This document shows positions 1 to 7,887 of a stretch of 59,915 nt of DNA, piece after piece. A program made the translations under genes and the position numbers. A model generated the notes under the pieces. The model did not search any database, was not told the origin of the DNA, and worked only from the letters and a program-made list of their open reading frames with translations. Source of the DNA: JANQPX01 sp039197065 (GTDB lineage Bacteria > Pseudomonadota > Alphaproteobacteria > Geminicoccales > Geminicoccaceae); NCBI GenBank assembly GCA_039197065.1, contig JBCCUL010000035.1, positions 1-59,915 of the forward strand, written 5' to 3'. Within the stretch, counting starts at the first letter, position 1. Each line of letters starts with the position of its first letter.

Positions 1-73
1 CCCATGGATGCCGAACACTTGTTTAAGCCAATCCGGCTCCGATGGCCAAGCTCTAAAGCTCGATGGGCTGCGC

Positions 74-862
74 TCAGTGCAGGTCTGACCAGATCTTGCG
101 TTTGGTCGCATAAAACAGACCGGTCAGGATGACCAGGAAGATCATGACCTTCAGACCCATGCCCTTGCGCTCTTCGAGCTTGGGCTCGGCCGTCCAGGTG
201 AGGAACATGGCGATGTCGGCGGCATGCTGCTCAAGCGTTGCCTCGGTACCATCGGCATATTCGACGGATTCTTCGTAGAGGGGCTGCGCCATGGCGATCT
301 GATGGCCGGGGTAATAGGCATTGTAGTTCATGCCATCGCCGACCTCGACGTCGGCGGGCGGCTCATCGCTGTAGCCCAGGAGCAGGCTGTAGATGTAGTT
401 GGTGCCATCGGGGCGCGCTTTGGCCATCAGTGAGAGATCGGGAGGATAAGCCCCCCCGTTGGCGGCGCGCGCGGCATTGTCGTTCGAATAGGGGGCGGGG
501 AACTGATCGAAGGGCTTGCCTGGGCGCTCGAACATCTCGCCTTCATCGTCCGGTCCATCGATTACGGTGTATTCCGCCGACAGCGCTTTAACCTCGTCCT
601 CGCTGAACCCGAGGTCCTGCAGATTACGGAAGGCGATGAAGTCGAGCGAGTGGCAGGCGGCGCAGACCTCGCGATAGACCTGAAACCCTCTCTGGGCCGC
701 AGCGCGATCGAACGTGCCAAAAATGCCTTCATGCTGCCACTCTCTGTCGAGCAGCTCGACGGCTTTGCCGGCGGCATGGGCGCGGTCCAGGGCGAGGCCG
801 GAGCCCGTGATGATAATCGATGCGGCGAGCAGTGCTTTCATGGACGACATCGATAACCTCAT
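74..862 (-). CDS. petC: cytochrome c1 of the bc1 complex
   Basis: Membrane-anchored cytochrome c1 (262 aa), which passes electrons from the Rieske centre to soluble cytochrome c in respiratory complex III. Seen: a Sec-type signal peptide (residues about 1-30, ending DRAHA), the haem motif CAACH at 67-71, a probable axial Met191 in IAMAQPL, and one C-terminal membrane anchor (about 237-251) followed by the basic tail KRKIWSDLH. It is the third gene of a minus-strand petA-petB-petC operon, and its ATG overlaps the petB stop by 4 bp, indicating translational coupling. Length and domain order are normal for alphaproteobacteria. Confidence 0.97.
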   Translation of the reverse strand: MRLSMSSMKALLAASIIITGSGLALDRAHAAGKAVELLDREWQHEGIFGTFDRAAAQRGFQVYREVCAACHSLDFIAFRNLQDLGFSEDEVKALSAEYTVIDGPDDEGEMFERPGKPFDQFPAPYSNDNAARAANGGAYPPDLSLMAKARPDGTNYIYSLLLGYSDEPPADVEVGDGMNYNAYYPGHQIAMAQPLYEESVEYADGTEATLEQHAADIAMFLTWTAEPKLEERKGMGLKVMIFLVILTGLFYATKRKIWSDLH

Positions 863-2151
863 TCGGCCGGGGTCGCGGCGGCGGTACCGCTAAGGACCGG
901 TTCACTGATGCTAGCGGGCAGCGGCTTTGGCCGTTCGATCACGCCCAGCAGCGGGAGAAGAACCAGAAAATGGAAGAAGTAGTAGATGGTTCCAAGCAAT
1001 GCCAGCACGACATAAATGCCTTCAGCTGGTGCTGCGCCGAGATAGCCAAGGAGCAGGCAATCGGCGACCAAGACCCAGAAGAACCACCTGTAGATGGGGC
1101 GGAAGCTGGCGCTGCGCACCGGTGAGCGATCCAGCCAAGGGAGAAGGAACAGCACCGCAATCGACCCGAACATCGCGATGACGCCGCCAAGCTTCGCTTC
1201 GATAAGGACGATGCCCGTGAAGGGGATCGATATGTCGAAGGTGATCGCGCGCAGGATCGCGTAGAATGGCAGGAAGTACCATTCCGGAACGATATGGGCC
1301 GGCGTGACCAAAGGATCGGCTTCGATGTAGTTGTCGGGATGGCCGAGCGCATTCGGCATGTAGAACACGAACGCTGCGAAGAAGATCAGGAAGACGCCGA
1401 GACCATAAAGATCTTTCACGGTGTAGTAGGGGTGGAAGGGGATCGAGTCTTTCGGCGACTTGCGATCGATGCCGAGCGGGTTGTTCGAACCGAACTGATG
1501 CAAAGCCAGGATGTGCAGCAGAACGATGCCGACAATCGCGAACGGCAACAGATAGTGCAATGAGAAGAAACGGGCGAGGGTCGGGTTGTCGACGGAGAAG
1601 CCGCCCCACAGCCAGGTGACGATGCCCTCGCCGAAGATCGGGATCGCCGAGAACAGGTTGGTGATGACGGTTGCGCCCCAAAAGCTCATCTGACCCCAGG
1701 GAAGCACATAGCCCATGAACGCCGTGGCCATCATCAAGAGCATGATCACCACGCCCAGAATCCAGAGCAGTTCTCTCGGCGCTTTGTAGGAACCGTAATA
1801 TAGCCCCCGGAAGATGTGGATGTAGACCACGATAAAGAAGAACGAGGCGCCGTTCTGGTGAACGTAGCGGATCAGCCAGCCATAGTTCACGTTGCGCATA
1901 ATGTGCTCGACGCTCGCAAAGGCGTAGTCCACATGCGGTGTGTAATGCATGGCAAGCACGATGCCGGTCACGATCTGCACCACCAGGGCGATGCCCGCGA
2001 GCGAACCGAAGTTCCACATGTAATTGAGGTTGCGCGGAGTCGGATACTGACTGCCAACCATGTGGTCCATGGTGCTGAAGATCGGCAGACGATGCTCGAT
2101 CCAGCGAACCACCGGGTTCGTGTAAGTGTTGGTGCCGCTGCCTGCGCTCAT
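859..2151 (-). CDS. petB: cytochrome b of the bc1 complex
   Basis: Quinol-oxidising cytochrome b (430 aa), the membrane core of complex III that carries two b haems. Seen: the four expected haem-ligand histidines as two pairs spaced 14 residues apart (H98/H112 and H199/H213), the Qo-site PEWYFLP motif, a second conserved stretch around MGYVLPWGQMSFWG, and eight hydrophobic segments. It lies between the Rieske gene (36 bp gap) and cytochrome c1 (4 bp overlap). Nothing is atypical. Family knowledge: this gene order (Rieske, b, c1) is standard in alphaproteobacteria. Confidence 0.98.
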   Translation of the reverse strand: MSAGSGTNTYTNPVVRWIEHRLPIFSTMDHMVGSQYPTPRNLNYMWNFGSLAGIALVVQIVTGIVLAMHYTPHVDYAFASVEHIMRNVNYGWLIRYVHQNGASFFFIVVYIHIFRGLYYGSYKAPRELLWILGVVIMLLMMATAFMGYVLPWGQMSFWGATVITNLFSAIPIFGEGIVTWLWGGFSVDNPTLARFFSLHYLLPFAIVGIVLLHILALHQFGSNNPLGIDRKSPKDSIPFHPYYTVKDLYGLGVFLIFFAAFVFYMPNALGHPDNYIEADPLVTPAHIVPEWYFLPFYAILRAITFDISIPFTGIVLIEAKLGGVIAMFGSIAVLFLLPWLDRSPVRSASFRPIYRWFFWVLVADCLLLGYLGAAPAEGIYVVLALLGTIYYFFHFLVLLPLLGVIERPKPLPASISEPVLSGTAAATPAE

Positions 2152-2187
2152 GTCTTTTCTACCTTGTGGATCCTCGCCAACGCGATA

Positions 2188-2742
2188 TCAGCCGATCTGC
2201 ACCGTCGTGTCGTCGAGGAAAACATACTCTGGCACTTCGAGGTTCGACGGTGCCGGCCCCTGGCGGATACGACCCGACGTGTCGTAGTGCGATCCGTGGC
2301 AAGGGCAGAACCAGCCATTGTAGATGCCAGTATCGTCGCTGGGCTTCTGGCCAAGCGGTACGCAACCGAGATGCGTGCACACACCAACCATGATCAGCCA
2401 TTCCGGCCTCTCGGCGCGCACGTTGTCGGGCTCGGGGTCGCGAAGGTCGGCCAGGACGACATCATTCGCCTCTTCGATTTCCGAAGCCGTGCGATGACGG
2501 ATGAAGACAGGCTTGCCGCGCCATGTCACGGTGACCGACATACCTTCTTCGATGAGGCTCAGATCAACCTCGATAGAAGCGAGCGCGAGGACATCCGCCG
2601 AGGGATTCATCTGATCCACCAGCGGCCAAGCCACGGCGCCGGCGCCGACCACGGTGGCGGCGCCGGTTAAAAGATAGAGAAAATCGCGGCGGGTTTCCCC
2701 GTCTTCTGACTTCGCTTGATGGTCGATAGCCACTTCGGCCAT
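2188..2742 (-). CDS. petA: ubiquinol-cytochrome c reductase Rieske iron-sulfur subunit
   Basis: Rieske 2Fe-2S protein (184 aa) that takes the first electron from ubiquinol at the Qo site. Seen: a Tat-type twin-arginine anchor (TRRDFLYL at 17-24) followed by a hydrophobic membrane segment, then the two cluster-binding boxes CTHLGC (C122, H124, C127) and CPCHGSHY (C146, C148, H149). First gene of the bc1 operon. The 154-bp region upstream (2743-2896) is shared with divergent trmL, so the operon promoter should lie there. Confidence 0.97.
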   Translation of the reverse strand: MAEVAIDHQAKSEDGETRRDFLYLLTGAATVVGAGAVAWPLVDQMNPSADVLALASIEVDLSLIEEGMSVTVTWRGKPVFIRHRTASEIEEANDVVLADLRDPEPDNVRAERPEWLIMVGVCTHLGCVPLGQKPSDDTGIYNGWFCPCHGSHYDTSGRIRQGPAPSNLEVPEYVFLDDTTVQIG

Positions 2743-2896
2743 AGTTTTGCGCCCGGTTGCATTCAGACAAACTTTGGAAGTTATCTATATTGACCCATAA
2801 TCTTACGCAAGCAGACGGACAGTTCGTCGCATCCCTGCTCATTCCGACACGCTACGATCATAATGGTTAAAATTCCATTATTAGGAGCATCATATT

Positions 2897-3388
2897 GTGG
2901 AAATTGCACTTTTTCAGCCGGATATGCCAACGAATGCAGCGGCGGCAATTCGTCTCGCCGCCTGTTTCGGCCTGCCAGTAACGATGATCGAGCCTATGGG
3001 GTTCATTTGGGATGATAGGCGGCTTCGTCGTGTCGGCATGGATTATATCGACGGCGCCGACATTCGGCGATCGCCTTCCTGGCAGGCATTCGAGCGCCAT
3101 AGATGCGAGCGCGGACAAAGGCTGGTGCTGCTGACGACGCGTGCGGATCAGCCCTATCAAGAGGCGCGCTACCAGGCTGACGATATTCTTTTAGGCGGTC
3201 GGGAGAGCGCAGGTGTGCCGGGGGAGGTCCATGACGCGGCTGATATCAGGGTTTGCCTGCCGATGGCGCCGGGTTTTCGTTCGCTCAATCTGGTGACGGC
3301 GCTGACGATGGTGCTGGGCGAGGCGCTCCGGCAGACGGACGGATTCCCATCGCATGGCGTCGAGAGGTCGGTTTCCAACGACGAATAG
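2897..3388 (+). CDS. trmL: tRNA (cytidine(34)-2'-O)-methyltransferase
   Basis: Small SPOUT-class methyltransferase (163 aa) that 2'-O-methylates the wobble C34/U34 of leucine tRNAs using SAM. Seen: the N-terminal ALFQPDMPTNAAAAIRLAAC stretch (the 'PxIPxNxGxIxR' family signature with a Met-Pro-Thr-Asn variant), and the C-terminal knotted SAM site recognisable as VCLPMAPGFRSLNLVTAL. The whole-length match to the TrmL/YibK family is good. Divergent from the bc1 operon, with hemF downstream on the same strand. Confidence 0.88.
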   Translation: MEIALFQPDMPTNAAAAIRLAACFGLPVTMIEPMGFIWDDRRLRRVGMDYIDGADIRRSPSWQAFERHRCERGQRLVLLTTRADQPYQEARYQADDILLGGRESAGVPGEVHDAADIRVCLPMAPGFRSLNLVTALTMVLGEALRQTDGFPSHGVERSVSNDE

Positions 3389-3486
3389 GGTCAGATGGAT
3401 TGACGCTCTCGCCATGCATCGCTTACTTCGCTGCGGATGCCATCGCCTGACGAGGTCGGGTGCCAGGAGACGAGGGGAGACATGGA

Positions 3487-4338
3487 ATGAGTGCGGATGC
3501 GTCGGAACTGCGCGGGCGGGCGTCGGCCTGGTTCGAAAATCTGCGCGATCGTATCTGTGCTGAGTTCGAAACCCTCGAGGATGAGTTCGAGGGGCAGGAC
3601 AGCGAGGCGCTGGCGCCGGGACGTTTCGAGAAGACGCCCTGGGACCGGCCGGAGGGCGGCGGCGGCGTGATGGGCTTGATGCGTGGGCGCGTTTTCGAAA
3701 AGGTCGGGGTCAACGTCTCGACCGTATTCGGCGAGTTCCAGCCTGAATTTGCGAAGAAGATTCCGGGTGCGGAGGAGAACCCCAGCTTCTGGGCGAGCGG
3801 GATTTCGCTGGTGGCTCATCCGAGATCGCCCCATGTGCCGCCGGTGCATATGAACACCCGCCACATCCAGACCACCAAAACCTGGTTCGCTGGCGTCACC
3901 GACCTGAACCCGATCACGCCCGATGATGAGGACACCGCCGCCTTTCACGCCAGGCTCAAGGAGACCTGTGATCGCCACGGCGGTGACTATTACGATCGGT
4001 TCAAGAAGTGGGCGGACGATTATTTCTTCCTGCCGCACCGAAACGAGCATCGTGGCGTCGGCGGCATTTTCTATGACTATCTGGAAGACGATGCCGAGGC
4101 GGACTTTGCGTTCACGCGCGATGTCGGCGAAGCCTTTCTCGACATCTATCCAAAAATCGTCCGCCGTCATCTCAGCCGTCCATGGACGGCTGAGGATCGC
4201 GCCCATCAGCTCATGCGCCGTGGCCGCTACGTCGAGTTCAATCTGCTCTATGACCGCGGCACGCAGTTCGGCCTCAAGACCGGCGGCAACACCGAGGCCA
4301 TCCTCATGTCCCTCCCCCCCGAAGTCACCTGGCCCTAG
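3487..4338 (+). CDS. hemF: oxygen-dependent coproporphyrinogen III oxidase
   Basis: Aerobic coproporphyrinogen-III oxidase (283 aa from this start), which converts coproporphyrinogen III to protoporphyrinogen IX in haem synthesis. Seen: family signatures including GGGGVMGLMRGRVFEKVGVN near the N-terminus, HPRSPHVPPVHMNTRH with conserved histidines, and the C-terminal LLYDRGTQFGLKTGGNTEAI. I chose ATG 3487 because a strong GAGGGGAG ribosome-binding site sits about 7 nt upstream; an in-frame GTG at 3460 would add nine residues with no comparable site. It follows trmL and serves the haem demand of the adjacent cytochrome genes. Confidence 0.96.
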   Translation: MSADASELRGRASAWFENLRDRICAEFETLEDEFEGQDSEALAPGRFEKTPWDRPEGGGGVMGLMRGRVFEKVGVNVSTVFGEFQPEFAKKIPGAEENPSFWASGISLVAHPRSPHVPPVHMNTRHIQTTKTWFAGVTDLNPITPDDEDTAAFHARLKETCDRHGGDYYDRFKKWADDYFFLPHRNEHRGVGGIFYDYLEDDAEADFAFTRDVGEAFLDIYPKIVRRHLSRPWTAEDRAHQLMRRGRYVEFNLLYDRGTQFGLKTGGNTEAILMSLPPEVTWP

Positions 4339-4551
4339 GTCGGGGCGGCCGACGGCGTTGACTTGTTCTTGTCTCCTGACGCGACAACATTGGCTGTTGA
4401 GGTTGATTGCCATGTCGGCGGTCATCGATTGGATAGCTCAGCTCATGGTGGGTTCGAGACAAAAGATACCACTGGCATCGACAAGACTTGGTCGCAAACC
4501 GTCAAGCATGGCGACTGCGGAGGGGAACCGAATGATGTGGTCATATCACTG

Positions 4552-5115
4552 ATGACGTTGTCGCCACCCGAGGAACGGGAGCCGATCCATCATCGCCGCA
4601 TCGACTGCCGGGGCTATCGGCGGGCGGATGGTCTCTGGGACATCGAAGGGCATCTGACCGACGTCAAGTCCTACCCGTTTCCCAACAAGTTTCGGGGCGA
4701 GATCCAGCCGGGCGAACCGCTGCATGACATGTGGCTGCGTCTGACCCTCGACGACGACCTCACCGTCATCAAGGCCGAGGCGGTGACGGAAGCCGGGCCT
4801 TTTGCCGTTTGTCCGGCGATCACGCCGGCCTTTGCCAAGCTCGAGGGATTGAAGATCGGTCTCGGCTGGCGGCGCCAGGTCAACGCCCTGCTCGGCGGCG
4901 TGCAGGGCTGCACACATCTGGTGGAGCTGCTGGGGCCGCTCGCGACCACGGCTTACCAGACGATCCAGAGCTGGAACGCCCAGCGCAATCCCAGGACAGA
5001 GACGGACCGCCCGCCGGCACATCTCAACACCTGCCATGCGCTCGCCCGTGACGGCGAGGTGGTTAAAGAGCATTATCCGAGCTGGTACGTCACCAAGGAC
5101 GACGCAGCCGAATGA
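4552..5115 (+). CDS. DUF2889 family protein
   Basis: About 187-residue soluble protein of the DUF2889 family, function unknown. Seen: the N-terminal block RRIDCRGYRRADGLWDIEGH and a central AVCPAITPAFAKLEGLKIG stretch, both typical of the family as I know it. The open frame extends upstream to 4363, but the extra 63 residues do not look like the family. The start at ATG 4552 gives the usual length. GTG 4537, nearer to the AGGGG at 4520-4524, is an alternative that adds five residues. No signal peptide or membrane segment is visible. Convergent with uppP. Confidence 0.85.
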   Translation: MTLSPPEEREPIHHRRIDCRGYRRADGLWDIEGHLTDVKSYPFPNKFRGEIQPGEPLHDMWLRLTLDDDLTVIKAEAVTEAGPFAVCPAITPAFAKLEGLKIGLGWRRQVNALLGGVQGCTHLVELLGPLATTAYQTIQSWNAQRNPRTETDRPPAHLNTCHALARDGEVVKEHYPSWYVTKDDAAE

Positions 5116-5187
5116 CGGCTTCTTATCGTTGTTTGCCAGGAGGCGCCCAGCCCTGATTCCGGCAAGTCTACGGTCTGGCCGCGCCAG

Positions 5188-6015
5188 CTACGAGCCTGCC
5201 GCGCCGGAGGACATATAGGCATAGGTGAGCAGGGCGACGCCGAGGAGCAGGCGGTAGATGACGAAGGGTGTGAAGCTCTTCTCGCGTAGCCAGTTCATCA
5301 GGAAGGCGATGGCGGCCCAGGCGCTCAGGAAGGCGGCGATCAGGCCGAGGATGGCGCTGGCGCCAAGGCCTTCGCCTTCGCCGCCCATCACTTCGAGGGT
5401 CACGAGGGAGCCGGCGGCGAGGATGGCAGGGATCGACAGGAGGAAAGAGAAGCGGGCGGCTTCCGCGCGCTGCAGGCCGAGAAGGCGGGCGGCGGTCATG
5501 GTCACGCCGGAGCGTGACGTGCCGGGGATCAGCGCCAGGATCTGCGCGCAGCCGATGACCAGGGCGTCCTTGAAGCCCATCTGGGTAATACTGCGCTCGC
5601 GCCCGCCGATCTTGTCAGCGATGTAGAGGGCCGAGCCGAAGAAAATGCTGGTGCAGCCGACCACCCAGGCATTGCGCAGATTTTCGGTGCCGACCAGGAG
5701 CTTGATGGCGATGCCGCCGAAGATGATCGGGATGGTGCCGACGGCGATCAAGGCGATCAGGTGACGTCCGGGATGGGTCAGCAAGCCGGGCTCGGACCAG
5801 TCGCCGGCGCCCTTGAGCATGTCGAACAGGTCTTTTCGAAAATAAAGAAGGACCGCGCCGAGGCTGCCGATATGGACGGCGACGTCGAAAGTCAGGCCCT
5901 GATCCGCCCAGCCGGTGATCAGGGGGACGAGGATAAGATGGCCGGATGAGCTGATCGGCAGGAATTCGGACAGTCCCTGGACCAAGCCGAGAATGATACT
6001 CTGCAGCGCTGACAT
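5188..6015 (-). CDS. uppP: undecaprenyl-diphosphatase
   Basis: Integral membrane phosphatase (275 aa, BacA/UppP family) that recycles undecaprenyl diphosphate to the monophosphate lipid carrier for peptidoglycan and O-antigen synthesis; extra copies give bacitracin resistance. Seen: the family motifs EFLPISSSGH at 17-26 and a PGTSRSGVTMTAAR block with the catalytic-loop arginine and serine, plus about eight hydrophobic segments. Single gene on the minus strand. The start is an ATG at 6015, with the long AT-rich gap to gltD upstream. Confidence 0.96.
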   Translation of the reverse strand: MSALQSIILGLVQGLSEFLPISSSGHLILVPLITGWADQGLTFDVAVHIGSLGAVLLYFRKDLFDMLKGAGDWSEPGLLTHPGRHLIALIAVGTIPIIFGGIAIKLLVGTENLRNAWVVGCTSIFFGSALYIADKIGGRERSITQMGFKDALVIGCAQILALIPGTSRSGVTMTAARLLGLQRAEAARFSFLLSIPAILAAGSLVTLEVMGGEGEGLGASAILGLIAAFLSAWAAIAFLMNWLREKSFTPFVIYRLLLGVALLTYAYMSSGAAGS

Positions 6016-6404
6016 GATACCTCGGAGTTGAAAAATTACAGTCGCCCCAAGTTGTTCAAGGCGACGACAGGGCAGCTACCATATTTCCGAGAGACCGCCA
6101 ATCTCACCTTCCGATACCAGAAGGTATGAATCGCGATTAATTAGTCCTGAAATGGGACTAAAAATTACGTGATAGGATCGCTAAATCAGATCGTTTCGAA
6201 GGTGGAGGCAAAATAGCAAAAAATTAGTTAATATATTTTAACTATATTCGAAAAAGTGCTGGACATTGACTGCCGGGTCGCCGTAGCCTGAGCCCATAAT
6301 GAAACAGATTGGGTGGCTTCGGCGCTGGCAGACGGCGTCCGGTTTCGCGCGGTCGGTAGGTAAGTTCCGAGCGGGTTAACAAGGTGGAAGGGGGGCAAGA
6401 CGTC
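6016..6404. other. AT-rich intergenic region between uppP and gltD
   Basis: A 389-bp non-coding gap between divergent uppP and gltD, clearly more AT-rich than its surroundings, so it should hold both promoters. It contains two short perfect dyads, TTAGTCC/GGACTAA (6141-6147 and 6155-6161, 7-nt spacer) and TAGTTAA/TTAACTA (6225-6231 and 6238-6244, 6-nt spacer). I see no convincing sigma-54 (GG-N10-GC) element and no open frame with family resemblance. Confidence 0.6.
6225..6244. promoter_or_regulatory. AT-rich dyad upstream of gltDB
   Basis: A 20-bp inverted repeat, TAGTTAA-tatatt-TTAACTA, about 160 bp upstream of the gltD start. The symmetric arms and AT content suit a dimeric regulator site, but I cannot name the regulator. 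A second dyad (6141-6161) lies about 65 bp further upstream. Confidence 0.4.
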
Positions 6405-7865
6405 ATGACAAACGGGATGATGCAGTTCATCGACGTCGAAAAGGCGATGCCGGACAAGCGTGGGGCCGAGCTAAGACGCCAGGACTTTCGTGAGATCTAC
6501 GACGAATTCGATCCGGCGCGCGCTGAAGAGCAGGCGTCTCGATGTGAACAATGCGGCATCCCCTTTTGTCAGGTTCACTGCCCCCTGCACAACAACATCC
6601 CGGACTGGCTGCGCATGACGGCCGAAGGGCGGCTGGAGGAGGCTTATGAGCTGGCGTCGGCCACCAACAACATGCCGGAGATCTGTGGGCGCATTTGTCC
6701 GCAGGATCGCCTTTGCGAAGGCAATTGCGTGATCGAGAAAGGGTTCGAGTCGGTTACCATTGGGGCCGTTGAGAAGCATATCGTCGATACCGCGTTCGAG
6801 AACGGCTGGGTCAAGCCCGTGCGGCCGCGCACCGAGCGTTCGGAGAGTGTTGGCATCATCGGCGCGGGGCCGGCGGGTCTCGCGGTTGCGGAACAGCTCA
6901 GAAAGCTCGGTTATCAGATCACCGTCTATGATCGCTACGATCGGATCGGCGGTCTCTTGGTTTACGGCATCCCGAATTTCAAGCTCGAGAAGGAGGTGGT
7001 GGCGAGACGCGCCGCCATTCTCGAGGAAAGCTCTATCGCCTTCGAGCTTGGCGTCGAGATCGGAAAAGACGTCACGTTCGAGGAATTGCGCATGCGGCAT
7101 GACGCCTTGTTCATCGGCACCGGCGTCTACCATGCGCGTGAGCTCACCGTCCCCGGCGTGGGGCTCGATCATGTGGTTCCAGCGCTGGACTATCTGACGG
7201 CGAGCAACCGCAAAGGTCTGGGCGATGATGTCGCGGCTTTCGATGACGGCTCTCTCAATGCGGACGGCAAGCGCGTCGTGGTGATCGGCGGCGGCGATAC
7301 CGCGATGGACTGCGTACGTACCGCCGTGCGCCAGGGGGCTGCCTCGGTGCAGTGCCTCTATCGACGGGACCGGGTGAACATGCCGGGCTCCATGCGCGAG
7401 GTGGACAATGCCGAGGAGGAGGGCGTCGAGTTCGTCTGGCAGGCCGCACCCGAGGCCTTTCTCGGTGATGGCGTCGTTTCCGGGGTGCGCGCGGTGCGCA
7501 TTCGTCTGGGCGCCCCTGACGCCACCGGCCGGCAGCGCCCGGAGCCCATGCCGGATAGCGCGTTCACGCTCGACGCCGATCTGGTGATCAAGGCGCTCGG
7601 CTTCGATCCCGAGGATTTGCCCAAACTGTTCGATCAGCCGGAGCTGGCCGTCACCCGCTGGGGCACGGTCAAGATCGACTGGGATACGATGATGACGCCG
7701 ATGGACGGTGTGTTCGCCGGCGGCGATATCGTGCGCGGCGCGTCTTTGGTGGTCTGGGGGGTGAAAGACGGGCGCGACGCCGCCGTCGGTATCCATGACT
7801 ACATCCAAAAGAAGGCGGCCCTTAGCCAGACGGAGCAGGTGCCGTCAGCGGCTGCGGCCTCCTGA
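6405..7865 (+). CDS. gltD: glutamate synthase (NADPH) small subunit
   Basis: Beta subunit of NADPH-GOGAT (486 aa from this start). It oxidises NADPH on FAD and passes electrons through Fe-S clusters to GltB. Seen: two N-terminal cysteine clusters (CEQCGIPFCQVHCPLHNN, then CGRICPQDRLCEGNC), the FAD dinucleotide fold GAGPAGLAVAEQL, an NADPH fold at VVIGGGDTAMDCV, and the C-terminal FAGGDIVRG. I start at ATG 6405 because GGAAGGGGGG lies 9 nt upstream; GTG 6384 would add seven residues. The gene precedes gltB, the reverse of the E. coli gltBD order, with 22 nt between them. Confidence 0.97.
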   Translation: MTNGMMQFIDVEKAMPDKRGAELRRQDFREIYDEFDPARAEEQASRCEQCGIPFCQVHCPLHNNIPDWLRMTAEGRLEEAYELASATNNMPEICGRICPQDRLCEGNCVIEKGFESVTIGAVEKHIVDTAFENGWVKPVRPRTERSESVGIIGAGPAGLAVAEQLRKLGYQITVYDRYDRIGGLLVYGIPNFKLEKEVVARRAAILEESSIAFELGVEIGKDVTFEELRMRHDALFIGTGVYHARELTVPGVGLDHVVPALDYLTASNRKGLGDDVAAFDDGSLNADGKRVVVIGGGDTAMDCVRTAVRQGAASVQCLYRRDRVNMPGSMREVDNAEEEGVEFVWQAAPEAFLGDGVVSGVRAVRIRLGAPDATGRQRPEPMPDSAFTLDADLVIKALGFDPEDLPKLFDQPELAVTRWGTVKIDWDTMMTPMDGVFAGGDIVRGASLVVWGVKDGRDAAVGIHDYIQKKAALSQTEQVPSAAAAS

Positions 7866-7887
7866 ACGGCCTGGTGGGGAAAAGAGC

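Noticed and set aside
6016..6404. sigma-54 promoter for gltDB
   Set aside because: No GG-N10-GC element at a suitable spacing was found.
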